From Thozetella sp. PMI_491 (taxonomy: Eukaryota; Ascomycota; Sordariomycetes; Chaetosphaeriales; Chaetosphaeriaceae): a stretch of 64,000 nucleotides of DNA. The position numbers and the translations under genes were made by a program. Shown piece after piece: positions 22,266 to 33,556 of this stretch. Location of the stretch: positions 124,001 through 188,000 of the forward strand of contig MU270053.1 of the NCBI GenBank assembly GCA_021432635.1, read 5' to 3'. The stretch's first letter is position 1; every line of letters starts with the position of its first letter. The notes under the pieces are model-generated. The model saw only the letters and a program-made list of their open reading frames with translations. It was not told where the DNA came from and did not search any database.

Positions 22266-24094
22266 TTTGACCGCTCCTTTCACAGATCTTTCGGGGTGGT
22301 CAACTCTGCTAGCCTCCAACATGACCGACCAGCACTCACCCATAATCAGGAAGGAGGGTTCTGTTTGAGTAATACCGTTGCAAGGGGCTCCTGCACAGGA
22401 AGCTATCAGCTTTGGTACCCTGTCTGTTAGCTTAGATCCTGTACGGACTGGCTCGCAATCTTGGCATCCTGGCTGCCGGTCGTCGCTTTGTCTTCTGGTT
22501 TGTCGGCCGGCTCTCTCGTCGCGTTCACAGTCCCGGTCGTCGCAGTCGCGGCTACGGTAGCACTCGTGGACGAAGAGGAAGGAGAGTTCGTCTTTGTTCT
22601 ATAGAAGGTTCAGCATCCCATAGCCTAACTACCAGCCGGGGGTGGTCGTTTGAATGGAGCGTGAACGCGCCGGGAAGCCGTACCTAATCTCCGCCAGTTT
22701 GGATCGACGGTGAGAGGCTCGGCCTCTTCGACTTGTCTAGATGACGTTTCCCGGCCTTCGCAATTGGTGGGAGACAGTCTTCTTGTCCTGGGGGATCCGC
22801 TGCTGTCGAAATTATCGGGGAGAGCAGGAACAGGGGCCGGTCGGTCAGCGACGTCGGTGGTGCAGTTTTGGCGCAAAGCTCACAGTGAAGACGCGAAGTG
22901 GTGAAGGTGATCTAAAATGCAGTTTGAGTGGGGTAACATTATTCCAGGTGTGCTTGCAGTGGATAAAAAGTACCCTACCCTGGAAGCTGGCCCGTGCCCA
23001 CGTCTACCCGCCACCTGCACCTGCACTGGGAGGGATCGTTTACAGGGGCTTTGGGGCCCACCATGACTATGCTCCGACAGCCCAGAGCCACCCCCCGCGT
23101 ACCCGTTATGGCTGTGGGGTAGCGCCCCAAGAACTGTTGGTTCAAAGACAACCCCCACGACAGGGGACCGAGCGCATGTGCTATAGGGCATATATTGTCG
23201 ACTTGATCAACTTGATTGAAAATGACCGATCTTGTTGTTGGAGCTATAAATTCATTATTCTAGGAAGAGCAGGTAGTCCATGTCCTGTCCCGGAGTAAGA
23301 CACTTATTTACTAAGGTCAAGTCAGATATCTACCTAGTATTTCCCCACATGTGAGGACTACAGCTCATGTCGCAGTGAAGCATCTAAGCCACCTGAAGAG
23401 CCTCGAGGAGCAGCTCAATAAGATCCCTAGAAGTTCCCTGTAAGGGCTCGCGAAGCAAACTAAAAAGACCATACGACATACTAGAGCTACAACTCCTACG
23501 CCTATAAATTAGGTTTACGCGCTCACCATCGTCTTGAAGCCCTCTTAGAACCTGTTGCTGCCTTTGTTTACTTACAAAAAGGGGCCGAATGCAACTAAAC
23601 AGAGACATGCATTCAAGGACCGCCAAGTCATCCAATCAACAGTGGGAGGGCATATTAGAAATATTCCCTCAGGCTAGGAGACGATGCGGATTGGGAGCTA
23701 AGCCATCCTGCTAGCCACACATATCCGGTTTGTTCAAAATCAAGTCATTAATAAGGCTTGACCATACCCACACCATGGGAATCTCAAAACTTGATATACG
23801 AGAGACTGGCTACATCATCATGTGGCTAGAACTTAAGGGCTCGTCTGCTAGCTTGATGTGAACTGAGGACGATCGTAAATGCAAATAAACCTAACCCAAC
23901 CCGGCTTGGCCTTCATTGATGTGCGGCCATGCCCTCCTCGCCCACCCAGCCATGCCCCTCGAGACGTAATATCTCGGAGTACTTCCCGAGATCTCAGAGC
24001 AAAGTAAGCAAACAGTGTGATTTCTCTTATTTCACGCAATCGCTTCTTCCGCAATCTGTTCATTCCCTGGCAGCGAAGTGTCGGATCAGAGCGC
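22266..24094. other. Gene-poor region upstream of ULP2
   Basis: The 1.8 kb hold an unresolved coding-like patch (22427-22939, listed separately). A stretch at about 23290-23900 is richer in A/T and in TA steps than its surroundings, with no recognisable gene. The A/T-rich part could be an old repeat worn by RIP-type C-to-T change, but I cannot name an element. Confidence 0.4.
22427..22939 (-). CDS. Possible small unresolved gene
   Basis: On the minus strand an ATG at 22939 opens 18 clean codons to a strong GTGAGC donor (22883). An acceptor at 22788 continues in the same frame through a hydrophilic stretch ending in VDPNWRRL, then a GTACGG donor at 22683. Further on, a Ser/Thr/Ala-rich frame ends at a stop at 22427-22429 (SQSVQDLS). 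However, the last junction does not join in phase with any acceptor I can see, and a competing frame is open through the same bases. It might be a real short gene, a 5' extension of the ULP2 transcript, or a decayed gene. No family is recognised. Confidence 0.22.
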
Positions 24095-26054
24095 CTAGAT
24101 CCAGTTTCCCAGCCTGCCTTTCACCTCCATGTCCACCTTCGAAGTGCTGCTACTTCCCACTGTGCTGCCATACGCCCTCATCGGGAAATCGCTTGTAGAT
24201 GCACTGCTAATTTTTTCCCGAGATCTGTTACGGAGCTGGCGGAAAAATGATCGGGCTGACTTTTCTGGAAGATGTGGACTCCAAATGTTGGCTGCTGGAT
24301 TCGATATCAAATTACGGATTGGAGACGGAGTTCGCCGCATCCAGCTGGGTTCTGCGGAATGAACCGCTCCGGGACGATGGATGTCTAGCTCTTCATCGTT
24401 CTCAACCCCAAGGAGCTTTTTGGCTTTAGGGCTGATGTTCCGCCTGTTCATGTGGAGTGCCTCCCGAGAGAGAGAGCACATATGCAGCGGTGGCTTGGCT
24501 TGGGTAGATGATGTCCCGCTTACGGCGGAGACCACATCGGAGCTGGAATCGGCGGTGCTAGATAGTATTGAAACAGCAGCAGCCGCTTCCGAGAGGTCAT
24601 CTCCCTCTGGCAGTGAGGATATGGTACTGCGTTTCTGAGCGCAACGAATGACCTGCAAGGACTTGGCTTCTCCTAGCTCCACTTCATCCTCATCAAGATC
24701 TCCCATATCAACATAGTCCTTTAGGGAAGCTGTGAGCGACCGGGCTCCAGATGAAGCAGAAGCTGCGGAGCAGCGAGATCCCCCGGAAGAGCGTTTCGGG
24801 GAGGGTAGCGGTTCTGTATCATGCCGTTTCCGCACGGATAAGACCTCTTCCAGAGGCAGCTGGGGCAGTGGACGCTGAAGGTAAGAGTTGGTATACCTAT
24901 CTCGGACAACCTTGCTCGGCTGAGGAATACGTGTTGTCATTGACGGTACCGGATGGAGTGCCGGGGGTTGCTTCATGGAGTACTGCGCAGAATCCTAATC
25001 CCGAGCCCCAGAGGCATCCGACCCCTCGAAACAACCATTTACATTAATGGTTGCTTCATCCCGGGGCACGATGGCAAAGTCAACTTCTTTTTTCTCATGT
25101 TCCTCGCTCCTTGCTGGATGGTACTCTGATATTGACTGGGTTTCGAATAGGAATGAAGGTGGCTTTGCGCCCTCCGGGATGAGATTGAGCAGCCTGAGGT
25201 TTGTCCACGAACGATAATGGTACCGGAATGTCGCATATGGCGCATCTTTGGGGTCCATCAACAGCCACTGATAGAAGTAAGCCTGCTCGGGTTGCGCGAG
25301 AAGACCCATGCTGGGTGCACTGCGAAGGGCTACTTAGTATGGTCAAACCAGCCAGGCCCGATGGAGTTAAAAATAGGAATACTCACGCAATACCATATTT
25401 GTCCTGATGACGAAACTGATCCAGTCTAGGTGCACGAGCGCTCTTGTCTCTTGCTCGGAACACCTGTACCTCAATCAGACCACCGTCGTCGGCAACAGAC
25501 TTGTTTTCCTGGCCAGGGAGAAACAAAAAGTTGCGACTCTCGATGCCGACCTGGCCTCCATACGCGTTGCTGGGTGCCCAGAGAGACTTTGCAACACATC
25601 CTACTCGTTGCAATTTAGGGTCGATCCCCCAAGATGCGATCTGTCGCGAGTTCATGTACAACTTGAAGAACAGGAATTTGCAAGGTGCCTGCGGCATCTG
25701 TATGACTTCATAGTTGATGACGAACGTCGAGTCTGCAGCCAGGTCAGAGGCAGAATCTGGAGGAGACGCCACAGCTGTGGAAAGCACATCCTTACCCGAT
25801 ATGGAGGGTATGTAAACTGAAATCGTTGGGTTCGTCTTGCCACTGATGTCGCTCGAATCGGAATGACACGATCGCGAAGTACTTGAGCTTGGACGGGCCT
25901 GCGAGTCTGCGGAGCTCGAGGTCCTCCGGTCCCGATACAGATCTCGCGGACAAGGAAGAGAAATCGAGGAGCCCTCTGGGTGTGGATATTCGGGGATGGT
26001 CGCATTATCGGCCTGCGTCGTGAACGAAACCGAGATGCCCCGAAAGCAAGGCAT
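24095..26054 (-). CDS. Protein of unknown function, likely fungal-specific
   Basis: Three exons, 26054-25387, 25319-25043 and 24982-24095, with introns of 67 and 60 nt, give 610 aa in one continuous frame. I do not recognise the family. The first 310 residues look like a folded, beta-rich domain: ISVSFTTQAD, INYEV, CKFLFFKLYMN, ASWGID, a run with VADDGGLIEVQVFRARD, then APRLDQFRHQDKYGIA, and YFYQWLLMD...FRYHYRSWTNLRLLNLIPEG. The rest is Ser/Pro/Arg-rich and probably disordered, with many possible phosphosites. No signal peptide or membrane segment is seen. The upstream in-frame ATG at 26216 would add 54 residues of low plausibility, so I start at 26054. The stops between the exon frames are removed only by the introns, which supports the model. 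Confidence 0.72.
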
Positions 26055-26717
26055 CTTGGTAACTGGCAGGGAAGGCCTCTCGAGATGGAAGGGAATCAGA
26101 AGGGACGAGCAATTGACTGCAAACTTGCGTGACCGGGGAGCGGGGGGAAGGCACCCCTCGGAAGCTTCCCAGAGTGTACCTAACATGAAATGAGAGTGTT
26201 GGTCGGAGAAAGGCAAGCTGTGGCAGCAACGAGGGAAGGCGCGTGATGGACCCCACTGACCAGTTTGGTGGCGACCGGGTTCTCTAGGCTGAGGCCTTTA
26301 CCTTTCTGTACGAAGACAGTGAAATTTTGGTAGGTGACTTGACAGTCGGATGAAAAGTGAATTAAAAGCATCCTAGAGGTCGTCGTGAACGAAAGCCAGC
26401 ACCGCACTTGGGCTTCAATTACCGTCGAAGCCTACGAAGTCAGCTTTCGCCAATCTAAGCCATAATAGACGCCGAGCCCCCGTAAAATACTGGCATATTG
26501 CATTCAGGTCTTGATTGTCATTTGAAGCAGGCTTCACATCTGCGAACCCGGGATTGGAGTTGGAAAGGGGGGCAGTGCGAGCAGCATCCGTCATGCATGA
26601 AGAACACTCTATGGAACCAGCAAAACCATACCGCTCTATTGAATTTCTGAGCCCAGCCACGGAGATATACACAGGGAGACTCGGAGAACCAGTACCGATG
26701 TTCTGGTCAGTCCCTTT
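26055..26717. other. Intergenic, unknown gene / NDUFS5-like gene
   Basis: The 663 bp hold the promoter of the unknown minus-strand gene and the 3' end of the complex I gene. Short open frames only; nothing recognised. Confidence 0.45.
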
Positions 26718-27177
26718 TTAACTTCCACCCAACACCTTCTTGGTATCGTCCTCCTTGTTCAGTAGCCCCAGATTCCGTATTTGGCTGGCGCTCGGCGCAT
26801 CGTCTCTCGGGTTGGCGGCCTCGGCTTTTCGATATGCCGTCTGCAGCGCGTTCACTCTCGCAACCTAGGATAGAGGGCAGAGGGTTAGCATTGAAGATGG
26901 CGAAAATGTCGCAGGCCGGTAGTGGGATGCTGACCTCCTTCTTGTGGTGCAGGCACTCGTAGTAGTCCTCCAACGCTGGCGCACACTTCTTCTTTCCCGA
27001 ATCATCCTGCGCCGAGGTGTTGACGACGTAGCAAGCAAGAAGTTCCTGCCAGAAGGGGAAGCACCGGGAAGGCCCTAGACACAAACGTCAGATCGATTGA
27101 GCACCGAGTAGGACGGCGGGTTGCCATTGGCTTGAATAACTGTACTCACCTCCGTTGAGACCGTATCCAGACGCCAT
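26718..27177 (-). CDS. Mitochondrial complex I subunit, NDUFS5 / 15-kDa type (twin CX9C)
   Basis: This is a small accessory subunit of NADH:ubiquinone oxidoreductase on the intermembrane-space side. Three exons, 27177-27150, 27074-26935 and 26864-26718, with introns of 75 and 70 nt, give 104 aa. The protein has the twin CX9C signature, with Cys14 and Cys24 (CFPFWQELLAC) and Cys40 and Cys50 (CAPALEDYYEC). That signature suits import and oxidation by the Mia40 pathway and gives a coiled-coil helix-coiled-coil helix fold. The N-terminus MASGYGLNGGPSRCFPFWQ matches the fungal form. It is divergent from SEC39 with 340 bp between start codons. Confidence 0.88.
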
Positions 27178-27517
27178 TTTGAGCTTCGCAGGTACCCGGG
27201 CGAGCGTTTGCGCAGACTTAGTTGCGAGATTAGGATGCGGGAACAAACGTGGTGATGGGAATTGGAGGTTGAGCTGCCGGGAGGATGCCGTGACAGAAGG
27301 ACCCACTCTGGAGCTCGGGCCACATTTATGCATTAGTTGTGCGTTGGCACAATGCTCCCTTAGTATGTGCTGGAGCAAAGCTTCCACAAGGGACAGCTTG
27401 ACACATTGCCCGACAGCTATGAGACTGAGCCCGCGCGACCTCGAGCAGCGCTGTTTCTTTGGCGGTTTGCAGTGACTACCGCCGATTCTGAGCGCGTTTT
27501 TTTGGAGAGCCGCGACA
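27178..27517. promoter_or_regulatory. Divergent promoter region, complex I subunit / SEC39
   Basis: The 340 bp must drive both genes. No exact TATA box or known motif was found by eye. Confidence 0.4.
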
Positions 27518-30410
27518 ATGGCGCTCGTCCTTTCGGCGCCGAAAACCGTCCTTCTTGCCGTCCAGCTCGCGACTGCAGCCGATATCGACAGCCTCGCTTT
27601 CCTCATCGCACGCCACCCCGCCGTTCTACAGAAAGAACTTGTCCTTAGGATCCTCCTTACCTTTCTACCGGAGACTCTGGATCCAAGACAGTACACAGAC
27701 TTTGTCGCTGCGCTCAAGGATGGCAAATGGGATGAGATTGAAACGAGAGACGTGGATTGCTCGGCAGTAGAGGTTCTTACGGAAGAGGAGGCCGCGAAGA
27801 AAGTCCGGAAGCTGCACCTGCTCCCTATTACGCGGCCGGACGCCCTGGAGGATGAGGGAGAGGACCCAACTATCCTATTTCTGCTGCAGCGAGCCTGCAG
27901 GGTAGATGAAGAGGCCGGCCTACTCGATATAATACCGGCGCTCCTTACACCCTTCCTGCACGAGCATACGATTCGAGACCTGCTGGTTTCGGAGGTGCTC
28001 CCACTTCTGAGGAGAAATCTTGAGTACTACCCCAGCGAGCCGCTCCCTTTTACACTCTCGGGGTTCCAGCGGCTGCCGGCCCATCTCGCGGTAGATGCTC
28101 TGCTTTCCCAAACGGGAGCCGGGCAGGAAAATATCTCGCTGGTGGGACGAGATTTGAAGGGACTTATTGGACCATGGCTTCTCAGCGACAAGAGGTGGAC
28201 GACAAGGAAAGGAAGGGGTCGGGCCGAGCGAGACTCCATCTCAAGTCCCACCGATGCTACGTGCCCAGGGTGGGAGCGAGTGCTGGAATGGTTGACGACT
28301 CAGGCCGTCAAGTCGTGGAGAGTAGCCGCCAGCGCAGTTCAGCAATGGGACGGCCCGGTAGAAGACGTGGATCATGGGGGTTGGGCCTCGGCGACATTGA
28401 CCGACGCAGAACAGGCTTATTTGAAGACCTCGTACGCCCGGGCAGCTATTGCGTCGGCCTATTTAGTGCCGGAGGCGTCAAAGGAGGCTCTAGAGGCGTC
28501 CTTCAGCATCGCCGAGAGGGCTGCAGAACTATTGAACCTCGACCCATGTGCAGCGCTTCTTACTACGGCATCGATCCTGCCTCCCTTCTCAGACGAGGGC
28601 GAGAACACGCTCTTGTCTGCTAGAAATGCCACTTATTTGCGCAATGATCTCCTCGCTAACACAAATACGTTGACGACGCCGAATAAAGCATCGATCAATT
28701 TGCTTCGGTCCCTCGTACTGAGCGCATTCTTGCTCACTCGAGACGGAGCGGCCTGCACCGTCAGGAGGGCGGGCGAGCTTGCTCTGCTCCAGGATGAGCG
28801 AGAACAAAAAGCGGAGGCGACTAAACTTATACATGCCATTAGCAGCAAAGGGCACAAGAGCGACGACAAGTATTGGATCAAGGCGCGAAACGAGATATTA
28901 TGGCTTCGAGACTGGGGAGATGACGACGATGAAGCGTCATCTAGCCAGCAGGGCAAGGGAGTCTTTGGACAACTGAAGAAAGAGTTTCTTGAAGTAGAGA
29001 TCCTCAAGGCCCTGCTAGCAAACACACGTAAGTTTCCAGGTACACTAGACCGTCAACTTGCGATGCGCTTACATGTCTATTAGGTTACACACTAGCCAAG
29101 AACCTCTACGAGGATACACCCGATCAGCCCTTGCCAAAGAAGACGCTCCAAGGTACCATATTTACGGCGGCGATGCATGCTTATGATAGCGCTTCCAACC
29201 CCAATCGCACTCGCGGTGGCGTCAAGAAGTGCGATGACATGTGCGTTTTGCCTTGCTCTTACTGCCTCGGCGTTGTGCTAATATCTTTCGCAGAATCCGT
29301 GCCTTCCCCAAGACAATGGAAAAGTCACTGCCGGCAACGAAGAAGACAGAAGCCCTGATACGAGCAACGCATGGCCTCAGCGAGTACCGCTTGGTCCTAA
29401 AACAAGGGGAGCCATTTACACCCGTGGTTCTGCGTGTTCATACAGACCCCATCTCCATCGTCGAGAAGATTCTCAAACAAAATTCTAAAAGCTATACTCG
29501 GATACAGGAGCTGCTGGACTTGGGCGCCAACATGGTCCAGGCCGGACTCACCGTTCGAGACAGAGACGGGCACAGCGTTCTCAAGCCAGAGCAGATTCCA
29601 GAGCAGCTCACCCTGGCGGAGCGTCGCATCACAGCCATGTGCATCGATGCGGCGCTCACGGAGGACGACTTCGAGACGGCCTACTCGTACGTAGTCAACC
29701 GCCTCTCGGCCATCGACACCAAGAACGGGACAGTGTGTGCCGATGACTACTCCTGGAAAGCTGCCCTACAAGCAGGGACGTATCGCCGCACCTCGACCAC
29801 CCTCCGCCCAACTCACCTCGGCACCACGAGCGGCAACCCAGAGATCCGGCACCTCGAGCAGCGTATCGAGTGCCTAGCCACAGCGCTGCGCATCGCCCCG
29901 CCTGTGACGCTACAGCAGATTCTCAACGCGTTCAGGCGCGCCGAAGAGGAGTTAGACTCGGCGGTGAAGGCCGAGGCAGAGCAAGAGAATGCATGGGACG
30001 ACGCAGCAGATACCATACATGACATCCCCGGCGGCTTTGGGCGCCCGGCGCCACGCGCTGCTCCGACCGTGGCTTCTGCAGTACGGTCTGCGGCCATTGG
30101 TTCGTCCGCCTCTTCCCGCCATCAACCGGAGGAGGCCCCAATGTCCCTATTTGACCTTTCGAGGGCGAGCATCATCTCCGCGCAGCGGAACATCACTGCG
30201 CTGTCGAACTTGCAGCGGACTGGGATTGGAAGGGGAGGGGCGGCGCCCTCGAGCCCCTCGAGTATGGCCGAGATAAGTGAGGACGGGCAGCCGAAACGTG
30301 TGAGAAAGAGGGACCAACTCCGCGAGGCCGCAATGGGCACACTGGTCTCTGGCGTTGGATGGTTGATCAACGCCCCTGCACCTTCGGCAGATCGAGATGA
30401 TAGCGAGTAA
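27518..30410 (+). CDS. SEC39: Sec39-domain protein of the Dsl1 tethering complex
   Basis: Sec39 is a helical-repeat subunit of the Dsl1 complex, which captures COPI vesicles returning from the Golgi at the ER. Three exons, 27518-29027, 29084-29240 and 29294-30410, with introns of 56 and 53 nt, give 927 aa. The N-terminal segment with HPAVLQKELVLRILLTFLPETLDPRQY, the LEDEGEDPTILFLLQRACRVDEE stretch, and the C-terminal LRAT..VRD..ITAMCIDAALTEDDFETAYSYVVNRL region are typical of the Sec39 domain. The polypeptide is almost wholly alpha-helical. The last 130 residues are low in complexity and end in DDSE. No signal or membrane segment is seen, in keeping with a peripheral ER protein. Confidence 0.9.
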
Positions 30411-31422
30411 ACCGCATAGGATTGTATGCTAGAGACTAGCGACGGATGCCGCGTGTAGCTAATAGTACACACGCACGCATACGGGCTAATACAGTCCTGA
30501 CCGCCACCTCTCAACAACTCTAGAGACCGTTCGCGACCTGGGAGATTGAAGCCAATATTCTGCAATCTGGGCAGCGAGGCCGCCTCGTGGCGAACCTCTT
30601 CAGCGCGCACGCGTCCGTGGGGGACGTGGTGGGCACGATGCAAGGCCAAGACATACTATTCTAAACAATATGCGAAGTATGCCTGCCGGGACATGCACGG
30701 TAGCCGACACTACCGCGTTTCGTCAGTTGTTGCTATTCTCTTGCCCATTGTAGACCCGCCCTCCTTGGTCCTTATCTGCTAGCGCAACTTGGTCTGGATA
30801 CTCCATAGCCTCGACTAGGCCCTCTGTGGGACGCGGTGCTTGAAGGAGGACCACGTCCGATTAGGCACGCTGCGACTCGCTATTTGCCGACGGGCATAAC
30901 CCGCATGTAGTCGTTAGTGCCTCGCCCCCCAACGAGCGCCTTCACAGACGACTTATTGACGTCCCAAGCCGGCGGACCGCACGCCTCATTAGGTCTCAGC
31001 CTTTGCAGAATGTCAAATGACCATTGCCTAGCGTCCCAGTGGTCAGGATGGCCCTCGTCTAGGTCCCTGGGACAGTCTGGGGAACGCGGGGTATTACGAG
31101 ATGGCAAGCCTTAGGGGTCCACCCCTATCTCTTCGGGACAAGCTATCCGATCCCCAAAAGCTGCCCTTCATATCTCCCAGGCTCGCCGCAACCAGGTTCT
31201 TGTTTTCACAACTTCTCCTCACATCCCTCTTGCCCTCTCATCCGTCGTGCCTCACCGGTCGTGCTTGTCTGCAGTTGCTGGAAGCCCAAGTCGTGTAAGC
31301 GGAGCTCGAACCCAAGAAGAGCATCAACAACACAGTTCCGACGGCTCTGCCGATCTTCGCCGAGGCGACTCCAGGACCCCTCCCCGCGCTCTTGTGCGGA
31401 GCACAGCCTGCTTTCTTTCACA
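30411..31422. other. Intergenic upstream of the Zn2Cys6 gene
   Basis: About 1 kb with no supportable gene. A small frame of 65 codons at 31101-31298 lies in the leader of the regulator and could act as an upstream ORF if transcribed. No repeats or RNA genes were seen. Confidence 0.4.
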
Positions 31423-33134
31423 ATGACGGGGCCCGCGCGACCGTACAGGTCCAAATCTGTCAAGCCGTGAGTCTAGCTGTAGGCAGTCCCGGGAAACGAC
31501 CCGAGCGTGCTGACATGTAGCTCCGCAGCTGTGATGCTTGCCGAAAGAGGAGAGTAGCTTGCATCCGAGAGGAAGGGCTCGATGTCTGCTCATTATGCAG
31601 GCACCGCAAGACCACCTGCACATTCCTCTCTAACCCTCAGGTCAGGAGGAAAACCCACAACTCACCGACCTACCCCAGCTATGCCACCCTAGGCCCACCT
31701 ACCCCGACCCATTCGCCGTCACAGAAGAGCTCCAGCGGCTCGGAGGCCGCCTCAGACCTGTTTGAAGTCGCAAACATCGAGGTTCTCTTTGCGCCCTGCC
31801 TCGAGGAGCTGGTCCGGCTTTACTACCAGTATGCGCATCCCTCATGTCCGATATTAGGGAGCCAAGACGGCTTCCAGCGGAAGCTGCAGCGCCACACGGT
31901 GCCGGGATCGCTACTCGCAGCCGTCTGCCTCCACGGGATGCAGTTTTGGCACACCTCCCCGCTGGCGCAGTTTCAGGAGCTCCCTAACTGTCGCCCCGTC
32001 ACGCAAAACCTATACGCGTTCCTGATGGCCGAGGCACGAAATCCTACGCTGGAGCTGCTGCAGACCTGCCTCTTGTACATGCACCTCCCCGCAGAGCTGA
32101 TCAGCACCTCAACTTACACCAACACCTGGGGTCTCTCGTCCATAATGGTATCAATGGCGCAGGATCTCGGCCTGAATGTAGACCCGGACGGCTGGCAGCT
32201 GCCCTTGGAAGAGCGCAAGGTCCGGCGCCTCCTATGGTGGGCGGTTTACGTCAACGACAAGTGGATGGCGTGCTGGCTGGAGCGGCCGTCGCACATCATG
32301 CAGAACACCTGGGACGTGAAGCCGTCTGCCCTGCTGGATTTCTCGGACGAGACCGGACGTCTGACTCCCGACATGGTGAGCTATGCCACCTCGTTCATCG
32401 CCCTCTGCGGCATCACAGAGCTGCTCTCCGACACGCTCAACACCTTTTACGGAATTCGCTCTAGATTCGACACGATGGAGGTCGGCGACGCGCTGAGCGA
32501 GGCGAGCGTCCAGATCGAGCGCCTTCGCCAGTGGAAGGCAGACAACCCCACGACGGTAACCACGGGCCAGGTGCATCATTTTGCGTCGCAAATGGCCTCA
32601 TATGCCACCTGCATCGCGATCCATCGAGCCCTCCACGGGGCCTATGCCTCCGCCCAGCGGGATGACGCCAGCTCGCTGGTAAACCACATCATCCAGTCCA
32701 TCCGCAATGACTTGTTCAACATGTTCCGGGCCCTCAAGGGAGACCCGCCGTTGGGTATGTGGTTGTGCTACGTGAAGGGCATGACGAGCATGTTTGGTCT
32801 CTCCCTGGCGGCCATTGTGCAGACAAGCCCGGACGAGCTGCCCTACCAGAACCTGCATGAAGTGCTCCTGGAATACAGGACCCAGGTGCAGACACTAAGC
32901 GACGAGGTGCCGCACGGGTTGGGCACCTTTGGCTGGGCGGTGAACCGACTGGACCCCGCCATCGAGGAGCTCTCCTCCAAGGGAGGCTCTCCATCGCCGG
33001 GACTGGGCTCGAGTCCGGACGAGTTTGGGCTGTACGCCCCCGGAGAGCCGGCGTCTTTCCTGGCGACACCCCCCATGACCCAGGACCTGCTGTCAGAAGT
33101 GGACGAGTCGTTGTATGCCACGGCGTGTTCGTGA
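31423..33134 (+). CDS. Zn2Cys6 fungal-specific transcription factor
   Basis: Two exons, 31423-31466 and 31529-33134, with a 62-nt intron just before the zinc cluster, give 549 aa. The DNA-binding cluster has six cysteines at 16, 19, 26, 35, 38 and 45 (spacing 2, 6, 8, 2, 6). The middle homology region (fungal-specific TF domain) starts near residue 130. It includes TWGLSSIMVSMAQDLGLN and the hallmark ERKVRRLLWWAVYVNDKW followed by RPSHI, a pattern shared with TamA/Dal81-like activators. The C-terminus is acidic and Ser/Pro-rich. The target genes cannot be read from sequence. The nearest neighbour is a 2-oxoglutarate oxygenase on the opposite strand, 422 bp away at the 3' ends, which may be coincidence. 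Confidence 0.88.
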
Positions 33135-33556
33135 GGCTGCGCCTGCCTTGTACATGTAATTGTTTGTTTGAATTAGCCAACAGGTGTCGGTACCGAAACG
33201 CAGATAGCATTTTTGGGGGAGCTTCGGAGCCGCCCGCGTCGTGTAAGAGACGCGTACCAGGCTGCTTATCTGCGAGGAGGCGTTGGGTGGGTTCCGGAAG
33301 TGGGTGGCCACTTCCGTCGGATGGTCCCGATCTAGGGGCGCCTCTGCCGAAAGTGGGGCCATCCTTGACTCGGACTTCAGGTCGGCAGCTCTGCTCAGTG
33401 GTGCTAGGCATTGGATGGATGGATGGTCTTGCTCTTGCTCTTGGCCTTCTTTTAGCTACAATGCTTCCTTACACCGCATCACAGTCAAATGCCTGCCTCC
33501 TTCGGCTTGATTGGCCTGCGTGCCCGATTACAACCAGCCTACACAGCCTACGAAGC
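33135..33556. other. Convergent 3' region, Zn2Cys6 factor / oxygenase
   Basis: The 422 bp lie between two stop codons and hold only shadow frames; probably 3' UTRs. Confidence 0.45.

Noticed and set aside
22741-23298. Plus-strand frame of 185 codons
   Set aside because: No recognisable domain; composition looks like chance, and it overlaps the minus-strand patch with better splice signals.
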